From Sphingomonas sp. (GTDB taxonomy: Bacteria; Pseudomonadota; Alphaproteobacteria; Sphingomonadales; Sphingomonadaceae): a stretch of DNA of 64,000 bases. Shown in pieces: positions 1 to 9,418 of the stretch; position 1 is the first letter of the stretch; each line of letters opens with the position of its first letter. The notes under the pieces were generated by a model that ran no database searches, had not been told where the DNA came from, and worked only from the letters and a program-made list of their open reading frames with translations. Both the position numbers and the translations under genes were made by a program. The stretch spans positions 224,598 through 288,597 of the forward strand of contig NZ_JANINP010000002.1 in NCBI RefSeq assembly GCF_024508665.1, written 5' to 3'.

Positions 1-59
1 AGCCGACTCCACCCGCCGGAGGCTTTTCCGGTCCCAATGGCTACGCGCCGCAAAGGTGA
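1..59 (+). CDS. C-terminal tail of an upstream gene, probably the tad/cpa secretin
   Basis: Reading from base 3, 18 codons rich in Pro and Gly (ending NGYAPQR) run to a TGA at 57-59. The stop lies six bases before the ATG of the small lipoprotein that follows, so this is the end of a gene in the same operon. In sphingomonad tad loci the gene at this place is usually the outer-membrane secretin CpaC/RcpA, which often ends in a low-complexity tail. The identity is therefore inferred from position only; nothing in the 18 residues is diagnostic. Confidence 0.45.
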   Translation, partial: PTPPAGGFSGPNGYAPQR

Positions 60-64
60 CCGAC

Positions 65-376
65 ATGCGCTTCATCCTTCCGATCACGATCGCGGGCATC
101 GCGCTGCTGGCCGGCTGCACGCCGATCGACACGACGCTGGGCGATGCGGCGAAGACCGATTATTCGCTCCAGACCATCAATCCCGAGCCCAGGCCGGTGC
201 CGGCCGAGGCCGCGGTGATGGAAGGCGGAGCGGGAACCCAGGCGGCGAACGCCGCCGAGCGCTATCGCAAGGGCACCGTCAAGCAGCCCCAGGCCCAGAC
301 GACGGGAAGCAGCAGCGGCGGAGGGTCCGGCGGCGGCGGCGGAGGCGGGGGGGGATCCCCCCCCAGTTCCAACTGA
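65..376 (+). CDS. Small Gly-rich lipoprotein of the tad/cpa operon (CpaD-position)
   Basis: This 103-residue protein starts with a lipoprotein signal (MRFILPITIAGIALLAGCTP), lipobox LAGC, so the mature protein would be lipid-anchored at Cys18. A GTG nine bases upstream is in frame, but AAAGGTG is well spaced for the ATG at 65. The mature part is short and hydrophilic and ends in a long Ser/Gly run followed by SPPSSN. It sits where Caulobacter-type loci carry CpaD, a pilus lipoprotein of about 200 residues, yet it is only half that length and I see no clear CpaD signature. Role: probably an outer-membrane-associated accessory of the Flp pilus secretion channel (inferred from context). The Gly tail is encoded by a G8 tract, listed separately. 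Confidence 0.7.
   Translation: MRFILPITIAGIALLAGCTPIDTTLGDAAKTDYSLQTINPEPRPVPAEAAVMEGGAGTQAANAAERYRKGTVKQPQAQTTGSSSGGGSGGGGGGGGGSPPSSN
347..364. repeat. 18-bp perfect palindrome G8-AT-C8
   Basis: Eight G, then AT, then eight C form a perfect palindrome inside the last codons of the small lipoprotein gene. Both mononucleotide tracts are long enough to slip in replication. Losing one base would move reading into the frame of tadG, which is open from 354 to the tadG start at 378. The tract could equally be an assembly weak point. Confidence 0.75.
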
Positions 377-377
377 C

Positions 378-1919
378 ATGCGCCGCGCAACCCAAAAGCT
401 CTGGAAGTCCGAGAGCGGATCGGTCGCGCCCATCGTCGCCATATCCTTGTTCGCGCTGATCGGCGCGGCGGGGATCGGATTCGATTATTCGCGCCTGGTT
501 GGCATGCATACCGAGCTTCAGGACGCCGCCGACCATGCCGCGCTCGCCGCCGCCGCACAGCTTGACGGCAAGACAGGCGCGCAGACCCGCGCCAAGGCAG
601 CGGCGAAGACCCTGATCACCAACCTGGCATTGTTCGCCAATGACGGCGGCAATCGGTCGGTGTCGGTATCCGACGCCAACATATTGTTCTACCAAGACAA
701 AGCCAAGACAACGCTGTCGACCAGCGATGCCAATTCCTATTTCGTCCAGGTTACCGTCGACACCAAGCAGGCGCGGTACGCGCTGACCCCGGTGGTCGCC
801 GCGTTCACATCGGGATCGATCAACGCGAAGGCGTTCGCCGGCGTGGCGTCGGGCATCTGCAAGGTGCCACCGGTGATGATCTGCAATCCGCAGGAAACAT
901 CGACGACCAAAACGTTCGACGCGACCGGCCTGATCGGCGCTGGACTCAATCTGGTGTCGGTCGGCAACGGCAATGGCGGCTGGTCGCCGGGCAATTTCGG
1001 CTATCTCAACACCCATTCCGGCAGCAATGGCGCGCAAGGGCTGCGCGAGGGCCTGGGCTGGTTGACCCCGGCGGGTGATTGCCTGCCGCAGACCGGGGTC
1101 GACACCAAGCCAGGCGCCAGCGTGTCGGTTACCGATGCGCTCAACACCCGCTTCGACATTTACGATTCCGGTCAGTCCTGCCCGTCCGGCGGAACGTGCC
1201 CGCCATCGGCCAACACCGTTAAAGACCTGGTCAAGAAGAACGGCAACGGCAACAATTCCTGCACGCTCGGCAATAACGGCTGGCAGGAAGCTTCCAATCC
1301 CTATCTGCCGACCAGCGCCACGACGCCGCTAACCTCGGCTCAAATGCCCAGTGCCATCGGTTATCCGCGCGACATGTGCCATGCCGTCAGCGCCAATGGC
1401 AGCTGCGCGAGCGGCCGGATCGGCGACGGGTTGTGGGATCGTAACGCCTATTTCTACGTCAATTATGGGTCGGGGTTCGACTGGCGAACTGCGATGACGA
1501 CAGCTGGGTACAACCCCAATACCGTCACGCGATACCAGGTCTATACGTGGGAACTGACTAACGCGGCATCGCGTATCAACACGCCCCGCGCGGTCGGCGG
1601 GGGAACGACGGCTTATGGCGCACCGATCTGTTGGTCGGGTACGCCCTCCGGCGGGATCACTCCAGGCGGCAACAATGTCGACCGGCGGCGTATCTCCGCG
1701 GCGATCGTCAATTGCCAGCAGAACAGCGTCAACGGATCGTCGACCAACGTGCCGGTAGTCAAATGGGTCGAACTGTTCCTGGTCGAACCGTCGGCGAACC
1801 GGACGCGGACCAGCGCCGGCGACATCTATGTCGAGGTCATCGGCGAAACCAACAGCGGCAGTGCCGGCGGCACGGCGGGGCAAGTGGTACGCAAGGACGT
1901 ACCCTATCTGATCGAATGA
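378..1919 (+). CDS. tadG: TadG-like pilus assembly protein
   Basis: A 513-residue protein with the TadE/TadG N-terminal signature: a short basic leader, then ESGSVAPIVAISLFALIG as a hydrophobic helix (about residues 13-33) and the typical AADHAALAAAAQL helix after it. The remainder is a large exported domain rich in Gly, Asn, Ser and Cys, with no von Willebrand motif that I can see. TadG proteins are inner-membrane-anchored minor components of the Flp pilus machine. The gene starts one base after the lipoprotein stop and its own stop overlaps the next start (ATGA), so it is part of one operon. The family assignment is firm from the N-terminus; the function of the C-terminal domain is not known. 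Confidence 0.85.
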   Translation: MRRATQKLWKSESGSVAPIVAISLFALIGAAGIGFDYSRLVGMHTELQDAADHAALAAAAQLDGKTGAQTRAKAAAKTLITNLALFANDGGNRSVSVSDANILFYQDKAKTTLSTSDANSYFVQVTVDTKQARYALTPVVAAFTSGSINAKAFAGVASGICKVPPVMICNPQETSTTKTFDATGLIGAGLNLVSVGNGNGGWSPGNFGYLNTHSGSNGAQGLREGLGWLTPAGDCLPQTGVDTKPGASVSVTDALNTRFDIYDSGQSCPSGGTCPPSANTVKDLVKKNGNGNNSCTLGNNGWQEASNPYLPTSATTPLTSAQMPSAIGYPRDMCHAVSANGSCASGRIGDGLWDRNAYFYVNYGSGFDWRTAMTTAGYNPNTVTRYQVYTWELTNAASRINTPRAVGGGTTAYGAPICWSGTPSGGITPGGNNVDRRRISAAIVNCQQNSVNGSSTNVPVVKWVELFLVEPSANRTRTSAGDIYVEVIGETNSGSAGGTAGQVVRKDVPYLIE

Positions 1920-2434
1920 TCGGGCGGCGCGTCTCGACCGCCTCGCGGGCGTTGGCCTGCCGCCGCGGCTCCGCGGCGGTCGAGATGGCGCTCGTCACGC
2001 CGATCTTCCTCGTGCTCGCTTGCGGCGCGGTCGACCTTGGCAATTACTTCCTGTCGGAACATGCCATGCTGAAGGGCGTACGCGACGGGGCGCGCTACGC
2101 GTCGCGCCGCTACCCGGTCAATTGCGCCGCGGTGACCAACGATACCAGCGCCATTGCCGTGGCAACGCAGAATTTGGTCCGCACCAACACCGTCGACGGG
2201 ACCGGCAACGTTCGCCTCAACGGCTGGACCAGCAACTCAACCATCGTCGTGTCGGTCGCCTGCAACACCGACACCACCTATCGCGGCGGCATCTACACCG
2301 CGTCGACGGCGGGGGTGCCGGTGGTCTCGGTGACCGCGACATTGCCTTATCCTTCGCTATTCAAGGCGTTCGGCATCACCAAGACGACGATCAACCTCAA
2401 CGCGACCGCGCAAGCGGCGGTGGTGGGCGCATGA
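1916..2434 (+). CDS. tadE: TadE-type pseudopilin
   Basis: A 172-residue protein starting at the ATG that overlaps the tadG stop (ATGA). Its N-terminus has basic residues, then CRRGSAAVEMALVTPIFLVL, the prepilin-like site G-SAAVE with Glu at +5 and a hydrophobic helix, so it should be cleaved by the CpaA prepilin peptidase encoded at the end of the operon. The GARYASRR segment after the helix is typical of TadE proteins. TadE and TadF are minor pseudopilins required for Flp pilus assembly. Open reading continues upstream in this frame within tadG, but that extension lacks any sign of coding. Confidence 0.85.
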   Translation: MIGRRVSTASRALACRRGSAAVEMALVTPIFLVLACGAVDLGNYFLSEHAMLKGVRDGARYASRRYPVNCAAVTNDTSAIAVATQNLVRTNTVDGTGNVRLNGWTSNSTIVVSVACNTDTTYRGGIYTASTAGVPVVSVTATLPYPSLFKAFGITKTTINLNATAQAAVVGA

Positions 2435-3045
2435 AGGCGATTCGCGCGCTGCTGCGATCGACGCATGGCGGGACCGCCGCCGAGTTCGGCCTGCTGACGC
2501 CGCTGCTGCTGTCGTTCATGATCGGCACGGTCGATCTCGCCCGGTTCCTGTGGACCTGCAACCGCGCGGAAAAGGCGACCCAGATGGGCGTGCGCTACGC
2601 GGTCACCAACGACGTCGTGCCGGGGGGTCTGGCAACGTATGACTTCGCGGTAGCCGGCGGCATTCCGCAGGGCGACCCAATCCCGTTGAGCTCGTTCGGT
2701 GGCGCCGACTGCACATCGGCCAGCGGTACGGTGACCTGCACCTGCAAGACGGGCGCGACTTGCCCCACCCTTACCCCCATCAACACAGCCGCATTCAACG
2801 CCATCGTGACCCAGATGCAGCGATACTATCCCAGCCTGACCGCCGACAACGTCACGATCAGCTACGAATATTCGGGCTTGGGCTATGCGGGGGATCCCAA
2901 CGGAATCCAAGTATCTCCGCTGATCACGGTTAAGCTCAAGACTTTGACATTCACGCCGATGCTTTTCCGCTTCTTCGGGAAAACCAGCGTCACCCTGCCG
3001 GCCTATGCCGCCTCGCTGACGCTGGAAGATGGCAAGACTGGTTAG
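2431..3045 (+). CDS. TadE/TadF-type pseudopilin
   Basis: The second pseudopilin (204 residues) starts at an ATG overlapping the previous stop. HGGTAAEFGLLTPLLLSFMI gives a prepilin-like cleavage site after Gly with Glu at +5 and then a membrane helix. The C-terminal exported part has four closely spaced Cys between about residues 92 and 112 that could form disulfides in the periplasm. By position it is the TadF-like partner of the preceding TadE, but the two cannot be told apart with certainty from sequence, so no symbol is given. It is likely processed by CpaA. Confidence 0.82.
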   Translation: MKAIRALLRSTHGGTAAEFGLLTPLLLSFMIGTVDLARFLWTCNRAEKATQMGVRYAVTNDVVPGGLATYDFAVAGGIPQGDPIPLSSFGGADCTSASGTVTCTCKTGATCPTLTPINTAAFNAIVTQMQRYYPSLTADNVTISYEYSGLGYAGDPNGIQVSPLITVKLKTLTFTPMLFRFFGKTSVTLPAYAASLTLEDGKTG

Positions 3046-3059
3046 ATGGGAGTTGCGTT

Positions 3060-4262
3060 GTGGGAGCGGTAGACTTGTCCGAATTCGAACCGAATAGCTG
3101 GACCATCAGGCGGCCCGGCGCGGCGGTCGAATTGGTCCTGTCGCAGGAAGAAGTGCTGACCGCCGAGTTCGGGCCGAGCACGATCGGCGGCTGGTCGCTC
3201 GACACTACCAAATTGGGCGCGGAAGAGGATGTCCCGGAAGAAATCGCCAAGCGCGCCCGGGTGATCGTTATTGAGGTCTGCACCGACCGCCCGGCATCGC
3301 TTTCGCGGCTGCTGCGGCTGCATCACGACCATCCGTCGGTCGCGGTGATCGCTGCAGTGCGCAACGCCACGGTACCGACGATGCAGGCATTGCTCCGTGC
3401 CGGGATCAAAGACGTGATCGCGCTGCCGCTGGTCCGCGACGACCTCGAGACGATGCTCGACCGCATGCGCGAGGAGATTGAGCGCAGCGCCGCCCAGGAG
3501 ACTCCGACCGGCAAGGTCGTATCGATCATCAAGAGCGTCGGCGGCGTCGGCGCGACCGCGCTCTTGACCCAGGCCGCCGCGCTTTATGCCCAGCGCGAGG
3601 CGGATCGCGGATTCAAGGCGTGCCTGTTCGATCTCGACCTTCAGGGCGGCAATGCCGCGACGCATCTCGGCATCAGCCCGGCCCTCACCGTCAGCGAGTT
3701 GCTGGAAGCCGGCAAGCGGCTCGACCCCGCCGTGCTGACCTCGGTGGCGGCCGAACATGCGTCGGGCTTGCGGGTCGTCGCCGCTCCCGGCGATCTGATG
3801 CCGACCGACACCGTCGGCGTCGATCAGATCTGCGACATCGTGCAGTTGGCGACCGCCGAATATCGTACCGTCTTCCTCGATCTGCCGAGCGACTGGACCA
3901 ATTGGTCGCTGTCGCTGGTCGCGCAGTCGGACGTGGTGTTCCTGATCGTCGAACTGTCGATCGCCAGCCTGCGCCAGGCGCAGCGCCAACTCGCCTTGCT
4001 GGTCAAACTCGGCGTCGCCGCCGAGAAGATCCAGGTCGTGGTCAATCGCGTCGAGAAGAAGCTGTTCCAACAGATCAACCTGAAGGACGCATCGGAAACG
4101 ATCGGCCGCCAGATCGGGCTCAGCGTCGCCAACGACTTCGCGCTGATGAACACCGCGCTCAATCGCGGGGTGATGATCGGCGACATCAAGTCCAAGAGCG
4201 CAGTGACCCGCGACCTCAACAAGCTGCTCGACGCGATCGACATGCTGCTCGAGCGCGGCTGA
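3060..4262 (+). CDS. cpaE: CpaE/TadZ pilus localisation ATPase
   Basis: A 400-residue MinD/ParA-superfamily protein. Residues 1-140 form a divergent receiver-like domain; from about 155 a deviant P-loop (SVGGVGATALLTQ) and the switch FDLDLQGGN follow. CpaE/TadZ places the pilus machine at the cell pole. The start is taken as GTG at 3060, with GGGAG about eight bases upstream; the first ATG in this region is out of frame. The canonical Lys of the P-loop is replaced by Ala (GVGAT), which also occurs in other TadZ proteins and suggests weak or altered ATP use. The stop overlaps the cpaF start. Confidence 0.9.
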   Translation: MGAVDLSEFEPNSWTIRRPGAAVELVLSQEEVLTAEFGPSTIGGWSLDTTKLGAEEDVPEEIAKRARVIVIEVCTDRPASLSRLLRLHHDHPSVAVIAAVRNATVPTMQALLRAGIKDVIALPLVRDDLETMLDRMREEIERSAAQETPTGKVVSIIKSVGGVGATALLTQAAALYAQREADRGFKACLFDLDLQGGNAATHLGISPALTVSELLEAGKRLDPAVLTSVAAEHASGLRVVAAPGDLMPTDTVGVDQICDIVQLATAEYRTVFLDLPSDWTNWSLSLVAQSDVVFLIVELSIASLRQAQRQLALLVKLGVAAEKIQVVVNRVEKKLFQQINLKDASETIGRQIGLSVANDFALMNTALNRGVMIGDIKSKSAVTRDLNKLLDAIDMLLERG

Positions 4263-5629
4263 TGAGCGCCTGGCAGATCAGACGGGCCGGCGAACACGCT
4301 GCCTCCGGGCAGCCTGCGGCCGGGCCCGACAAAGAGGACCAGTCGCAGGCCGAGGCAGATCGTCACACCGCGCTCAAGGTGGAATTGCACCAACGCCTGC
4401 TCGACCTGATCAACCTGTCCGCGCTCGACACCATGTCGCGCGAGCAGATCCAGGCCGAGATCGGCGAGATCGTCCACGAACAATTGTCGCTGCAGAAGCA
4501 CGCGCTCAACCTGGCCGAGCGCAAGCGATTGGTCAGCGACGTGCTCGACGAACTGCTCGGACTCGGGCCGCTCGAGCCGTTGCTCAAGGACGAGAGCATC
4601 ACCGACATCCTGGTCAACGGCTATGACTCGGTGTTCGTCGAGCGCCACGGCAAGCTCGAGCCGTCATCGATCCGCTTCAAGGATGAACGGCATCTGTTGC
4701 GGATCATCCAGAAGATCGTGGCCGCGGTCGGCCGCCGGGTCGACGAGGCATCGCCTTATGTCGACGCCCGGCTGGCCGACGGATCGCGCGTCAACGCGAT
4801 CATTCCGCCGCTCGCGGTCGACGGGTCCCTGCTCTCGATCCGCAAATTCGCGCGGGTGCCGATCGACATGGATCGGCTGGTTTCCTACGGCAGCGTACCG
4901 CGCGCGGTCGCGCAAGTGCTCGAAGCGATCGTCGAGGCGCGACGCAACATCCTGATCTCGGGCGGCACCGGATCGGGCAAGACCACCCTGCTCAACGCGA
5001 TGTCGGCCTATATCGACAATTCCGAACGCATCGTGACGATCGAGGATTCGGCCGAACTCCAGCTGCAACAGGCGCATATCGCACGCCTGGAAACGCGGCC
5101 GGCCAATATCGAGGGCAATGGCGAAGTCACCCAGCGCGACCTGCTCAAGAACGCGCTGCGCATGCGGCCGGATCGCATCATCGTCGGCGAAGTCCGCGCC
5201 GGCGAGGCGTTCGACATGCTGCAGGCGATGAATACCGGGCACGACGGGTCGATGACCACGGTCCACGCCAATACTCCGCGCGACGCCCTGTCGCGGCTCG
5301 AACAGATGATCGGCATGAGCGGGATCGACATCGCGCCGCGCTCGGCCCGCGCGCAGATCGCCTCGGCGATCAATGTCGTCATCCAGGTCGGCCGCCTGTC
5401 CGACGGCAAACGCCGCCTGATGAGCCTGTCCGAACTGATCGGCATGGAAGGCGAGGTCGTCACCATGCAGGAGATCTTCCGCTTCCGCATGACCGGCCGC
5501 GACGAGCATGGCGCGGTGCTCGGCCGGTTCGAAGCGAGCGGCATCCGCCCGCATTTCATGCAGGAGCTGGAGGATCGCGGGATCAAGCTGCCCGCGGATA
5601 TCTTCAATCCCAGCGCGGCGCTCGCCTGA
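4262..5629 (+). CDS. cpaF: CpaF/TadA pilus secretion ATPase
   Basis: A 455-residue GspE/VirB11-type ATPase that powers Flp pilin assembly. Walker A is [15 protein letters not shown] near residue 240, followed by an Asp box (VTIEDSAEL), a Walker B region ([12 protein letters not shown]) and the His box ([19 protein letters not shown]). The N-terminal 110 residues are the variable helical domain. The start is the ATG at 4262, overlapping the cpaE stop; the open frame upstream of it is cpaE read out of frame. Length and motifs match CpaF well. Confidence 0.96.
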   Translation: MSAWQIRRAGEHAASGQPAAGPDKEDQSQAEADRHTALKVELHQRLLDLINLSALDTMSREQIQAEIGEIVHEQLSLQKHALNLAERKRLVSDVLDELLGLGPLEPLLKDESITDILVNGYDSVFVERHGKLEPSSIRFKDERHLLRIIQKIVAAVGRRVDEASPYVDARLADGSRVNAIIPPLAVDGSLLSIRKFARVPIDMDRLVSYGSVPRAVAQVLEAIVEARRNILISGGTGSGKTTLLNAMSAYIDNSERIVTIEDSAELQLQQAHIARLETRPANIEGNGEVTQRDLLKNALRMRPDRIIVGEVRAGEAFDMLQAMNTGHDGSMTTVHANTPRDALSRLEQMIGMSGIDIAPRSARAQIASAINVVIQVGRLSDGKRRLMSLSELIGMEGEVVTMQEIFRFRMTGRDEHGAVLGRFEASGIRPHFMQELEDRGIKLPADIFNPSAALA

Positions 5630-6630
5630 TGTCGACCGACGTCATCCGGCTGCTCGTCCTGGCGCTCGTGTTCGCGGCCGTCGTGCTCGGTATCGAGGGC
5701 GGCATGCGCTGGTACCGCACCAATCGCGGCGGCGCGATGGCGGTCAACAAACGCCTGCGCCTGATCGCTAGCGGCTTCGACCGCCCCGAGGTTCTCGCGC
5801 GCCTGCGCCGCGAGACTTGGGGCGACGCGATCCACCTGCCGGGCTTCCTGGCCGGTCCGGGCAAGAAGCTCGACAGCACGCTGCGCGCCGCCGGCTTCGG
5901 GATGTCGCCGGGACGCACGTTCATGCTGATGCTGCTGATCGTCGCGGTGTTGTTCGTGCTGACGATGTTCGGCGCCGTCATCTTCGGCTTTCGGATCGGC
6001 CTGGGCACGGTGCTGATGACGGCCTGCTTCGCCGTCGCGGCGGGCATGGTGCTGCCGCTGATGGTGATTGCGCAGCGCGCCGAGCGGCGACGCAAGAAAA
6101 TGGCCGATCAATTTCCCGTCGCGCTAGACATCTTCGTGCGCGGCTTGCGCGCCGGGCATCCGGTGGCCTCCGCGCTCGACCTCCTCACCCAGGAAATGAC
6201 CGACCCGATCGGCAGCGAATTCGGCATCGTCACCGACGAAGTCGCTTACGGCGCGGATTTGCGCGACGCCCTGCAGAACATGGCCGATCGCTGCGATCTC
6301 GACGATCTGCGCATGTTCGTCGTCTCACTGTCGGTGCAGAACGAAACCGGCGGCAACCTCGCCGAAATCCTCGAAAACCTGTCGCAGGTCATCCGCGAGC
6401 GCGCCAGCATGGTGCTGATGGTGCGGGCGCTCAGTTCGGAAGGACGGATGACCGCGACGATCCTGACCGCGTTGCCGGTCCTGGCGTTCGTCGCCTTGTT
6501 CCTGCTCAATCCCCCCTTCTACCTGCAAGTGGCGGGCGACCGCGCTTTCTCGATCGGTTTCGGCTGCCTGATCGGCCTGTATCTGATCGGCTTCTTCATC
6601 ATCCGCCGTCTCGTCAACATCAAGGTCTAG
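5629..6630 (+). CDS. tadB: TadB inner-membrane pilus assembly protein
   Basis: A 333-residue membrane protein with an N-terminal helix (about 5-22), two central helices (about 97-150), a T2SSF/GspF-type cytoplasmic domain (about 160-290, with [19 protein letters not shown] and [16 protein letters not shown]), and two C-terminal helices. TadB and TadC form the platform that the CpaF ATPase drives. It starts on the ATG that shares its A with the cpaF stop, so the two are translationally coupled. Confidence 0.93.
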   Translation: MSTDVIRLLVLALVFAAVVLGIEGGMRWYRTNRGGAMAVNKRLRLIASGFDRPEVLARLRRETWGDAIHLPGFLAGPGKKLDSTLRAAGFGMSPGRTFMLMLLIVAVLFVLTMFGAVIFGFRIGLGTVLMTACFAVAAGMVLPLMVIAQRAERRRKKMADQFPVALDIFVRGLRAGHPVASALDLLTQEMTDPIGSEFGIVTDEVAYGADLRDALQNMADRCDLDDLRMFVVSLSVQNETGGNLAEILENLSQVIRERASMVLMVRALSSEGRMTATILTALPVLAFVALFLLNPPFYLQVAGDRAFSIGFGCLIGLYLIGFFIIRRLVNIKV

Positions 6631-6634
6631 CGCG

Positions 6635-7603
6635 ATGTGGGGAACCCTGATCCAGCAATTGCCGCGCTACGCGATCCTCGGCGGCCTGTTCGCGGTAGTC
6701 GTGATGATCGTGCTCGGCGTGTCGACCGTCATTACCGGGCGCGCCGCGTTGCGCCGCCGGCTCGCCGAAGCCGCCGCTGCGGGGCAGACCGGAGGGCATG
6801 TCCAGACGTTGCGCGACACGGGGCGCGGCGACGCCTGGAGCCGCATTGTCGGCGCGATCGAGAAGCGCGGGGTTTCGCTGCTCGACACCAACAATGCCAC
6901 GCTGACCGCAAAACTGGCGGCGGCAGGCTATACCTCTCCCCAGGCACCGCGCGTGTTCACGCTGGTGCGCCTCGCGCTCACGCTCGGACTACCGTTGCTT
7001 CTGATCGCGGCGACGGTCTTTCGCGGTGAGGCGCCGTCGCTGTTCAAACTCTATCTGTTCGGTGCCGCCCTCGCGGTGCTCGGGCTCTATCTGCCCAATC
7101 TTTGGGTATCGGCGCACGCATCGCGACGCCAGGAACAGATCGTCAACGGCTTTCCCGACGCGCTCGACCTGATGCTGGTTTGCGTCGAAGCCGGGCTCGG
7201 AATGGAAGCGGCGTTCGACCGCGTCGGCCGCGAAATGGCGCGCTCGCATCCCCTGGTCGCCAATCTGCTCGCGACCACGGTGCTAGAACTGCGTGCCGGC
7301 CGCGGTCGAGAGGAGGCGTTGCGCCGGATGGGCGACCGCGCCGCGGTCGACCAGATCCGGTCGTTCACCACCTTGCTGATCCAATCGAACAAGCTCGGAT
7401 CGAGCATTGGCCAGACGTTGCGTATCTATGCCGGCGAAATGCGCGAGCGCCGCAAGATGCTCGCGCAGGAAAAGGCGCATCGCCTGCCGGTGTTGCTGTC
7501 GATCCCGCTGGTCGCCTGCATGTTGCCGGTGATGATCGGCGTGCTGATGCTGCCGGCCGCGATCCGCGTCGTGCGCCAGCTTCTGCCGATGATGGGAGGA
7601 TGA
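6635..7603 (+). CDS. tadC: TadC inner-membrane pilus assembly protein
   Basis: A 322-residue T2SSF protein, the partner of TadB. It has an N-terminal membrane helix, a pair of helices around residues 105-155, the GspF-like domain (FPDALDLMLVCVEAGLGMEAAF, then LIQSNKLGSSIGQTLRIYA) and a C-terminal hydrophobic stretch. The ATG lies four bases after the tadB stop. All expected family features are present. Confidence 0.93.
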   Translation: MWGTLIQQLPRYAILGGLFAVVVMIVLGVSTVITGRAALRRRLAEAAAAGQTGGHVQTLRDTGRGDAWSRIVGAIEKRGVSLLDTNNATLTAKLAAAGYTSPQAPRVFTLVRLALTLGLPLLLIAATVFRGEAPSLFKLYLFGAALAVLGLYLPNLWVSAHASRRQEQIVNGFPDALDLMLVCVEAGLGMEAAFDRVGREMARSHPLVANLLATTVLELRAGRGREEALRRMGDRAAVDQIRSFTTLLIQSNKLGSSIGQTLRIYAGEMRERRKMLAQEKAHRLPVLLSIPLVACMLPVMIGVLMLPAAIRVVRQLLPMMGG

Positions 7604-7607
7604 CCGA

Positions 7608-8609
7608 ATGAAGCGGACTCTCGCCTCGCGGGCCGCCCTGATCGGCCTGGCCGTCGCCGCCAGCGGATGCACGAGTTCGGCCAAGCGGACCGCGCTGCCC
7701 GAAGGAACGCGCTTCACTGCCGCGACGGACGCATCCTCGGTCGCCGCCGCGCGGCTGCTCGCCGACGGCAATTATGGGCTAGCGATCGAGATGTATCGCC
7801 GCATCCTGGTCGCGACCCCAGACGATGCGGCGGCGGTCGAAGGCCTCGCGCTCTGCTACGATCGATTGCGCCGATACGACCTGAGCGACGTTTATTTCCA
7901 GAATGCGCTCGCGCTGGCACCGCGTAACGAAGCCTTCTATCGCGCCTACGCCGCGTCGCTGACCGCGCAGGGCCGCAATGACGCCGCAGCTTTGCTCGAC
8001 GTCGACATGCGCACCATGCTGGCCTCGGCGGGCGCCATGCCAGCCTCTCCCCCGCCATCGACCCAGCCGGTCATGGCACCGCCTCCGGCGGTCGCCCCAG
8101 CTTTGGCGGGCGCTGCCGCAGTGCCGGCCATGCCGACTCCCGTTACACCAACCGGGCCGCGCCTCGAACAGCTCGCGCCCGGTGTCGTTCATTTGACCCT
8201 GCCGCCAGCGCGTGGCGCCGGTAAAGCAGCGATCCTCGCCGGCTCGACGGTGACGGTGTCCGCAGCCTTGCCTGTGACGTCGCCAAAGCCGATGGCCACG
8301 GTGACGCCCGGCGCTCTCCGCAACACGATGGTGGTCAATGCCGCCGGACGCAAAGGCATTGCCGCACGCGTTCAATCCTATCTTGTGGGGCGTGGCTGGC
8401 GTCCGCTCGACCGCGGCGACAGCGGGATGCGCATCGCGGTCAGCCGCATCCTCTATCCGCCATCGGGCGAGGCGACCGCGCGGCGGCTGGCGCGCGCGGT
8501 ACCGTTCCCGACCCGCCTATACGCCACCACTCAGGCAAACCGGATCCAATTGCTGGTCGGCGGCAACGCGTTGCGCTTCGCCGCCAAGCCTGCCGGGGGA
8601 CGACGGTGA
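7608..8609 (+). CDS. TadD-like TPR lipoprotein with LytR_C-like C-terminal domain
   Basis: A 333-residue protein. The N-terminus is a lipoprotein signal ending AVAASGCTSS. Residues about 45-130 hold TPR-type helices (LLADGNYGLAIEMYRRIL; LALAPRNEAFYRAYAASL), as in TadD. A Pro/Ala linker follows, and the last 100 residues (from VVNAAGRKGIAARVQSYLVGR) resemble the LytR/CpsA/Psr C-terminal domain: a strand-helix start with a Gly-Ile-Ala-Ala-Arg turn, then ILYPPSGEATARRLARAVPF. GGGAGG stands ahead of the ATG. TadD is a periplasmic lipoprotein of pilus biogenesis; the C-terminal addition suggests contact with peptidoglycan or the envelope (inference). Confidence 0.8.
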   Translation: MKRTLASRAALIGLAVAASGCTSSAKRTALPEGTRFTAATDASSVAAARLLADGNYGLAIEMYRRILVATPDDAAAVEGLALCYDRLRRYDLSDVYFQNALALAPRNEAFYRAYAASLTAQGRNDAAALLDVDMRTMLASAGAMPASPPPSTQPVMAPPPAVAPALAGAAAVPAMPTPVTPTGPRLEQLAPGVVHLTLPPARGAGKAAILAGSTVTVSAALPVTSPKPMATVTPGALRNTMVVNAAGRKGIAARVQSYLVGRGWRPLDRGDSGMRIAVSRILYPPSGEATARRLARAVPFPTRLYATTQANRIQLLVGGNALRFAAKPAGGRR

Positions 8610-9418
8610 CCTTCGGCGTTCGGCTGCTTCCGCTGGCGGCCCTATTCGCATTTGGCACAGCGTCGACGGCACCGCCGGATGATCTCGCATTGGTCGATGC
8701 CGCGATCCGGGGTGGACGGCTGGTCCAGGCGCAGACGATGCTCGAAATGTTGCCTGAGGCCACGTCGGGCACATTCGATGTCGCGGTGCTTCGTGCCCAG
8801 TTGATGCTGGCGCAAGGCAGGTATTCCGAGGCCGAAGCCGCCTTCGCCAAATTGGCGGCGACGCCCAGCGAGGATTGCCGCGTGGTCGCCGGACTGGGCA
8901 GTGCGGCTGCGGCCTTACAACACACTGAACTCGCGCTCGTGCGGTTGCGCGATGCGACGGCACGCTGCCCGGCCGACTGGCGCTTATGGGCCGATCTTGG
9001 CCACGCCTATGATTCCGGTGCGCGGTGGAACGACAGCAAGGTGGCGTATGAGCGCGCATCGGCGCTCGGCGCGCCGCGTGCATCCTTGCTCAACGACACG
9101 GCAGTCTCGTTGTTGATGCAGCACCGCTATTCCGAAGCCAAGGCATTGCTACAGCAGGCGCTGGCGGCGGATCCCGACGACCGGCGTGTCGCCAACAATC
9201 TCGACATCGCCGCCGCGTCGATAGGCGAGCCGCCGGTGCGCCGCCGCGGGGAGGATGCGGCGCGCTGGGCGGAGCGATTGTCCAACGCGGGTTACGCTGC
9301 CTCGCTCGCCGGCCGGACCGACGACGCCAGGGCATGGCTGACCCAGTCGGTCGCCGCGGCGCCGATCTATCCGGCCGCAACCGCCAATATCCTTTCGTCG
9401 CTGGGGCCCCAGAAATGA
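8606..9418 (+). CDS. TPR protein of the tad/cpa operon (TadD-like)
   Basis: A 270-residue exported protein starting at GTG, which overlaps the previous stop. The first 20 residues form a Sec-type signal (LLPLAALFAFGTAS). The rest is mostly TPR-like helix pairs (MLAQGRYSEAEAAFAKLAA; LLMQHRYSEAKALLQQALAA; DPDDRRVANNLDIAA). It is probably a periplasmic scaffold working with the preceding lipoprotein in pilus assembly. A second TadD-like TPR gene is common in alphaproteobacterial tad loci; its exact role is not known. Confidence 0.82.
   Translation: MTFGVRLLPLAALFAFGTASTAPPDDLALVDAAIRGGRLVQAQTMLEMLPEATSGTFDVAVLRAQLMLAQGRYSEAEAAFAKLAATPSEDCRVVAGLGSAAAALQHTELALVRLRDATARCPADWRLWADLGHAYDSGARWNDSKVAYERASALGAPRASLLNDTAVSLLMQHRYSEAKALLQQALAADPDDRRVANNLDIAAASIGEPPVRRRGEDAARWAERLSNAGYAASLAGRTDDARAWLTQSVAAAPIYPAATANILSSLGPQK

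Noticed and set aside
3046..3072. Eight-codon frame (MGVALWER) overlapping the cpaE start
   Set aside because: It is too short and overlaps the ribosome site of cpaE; it is probably incidental.
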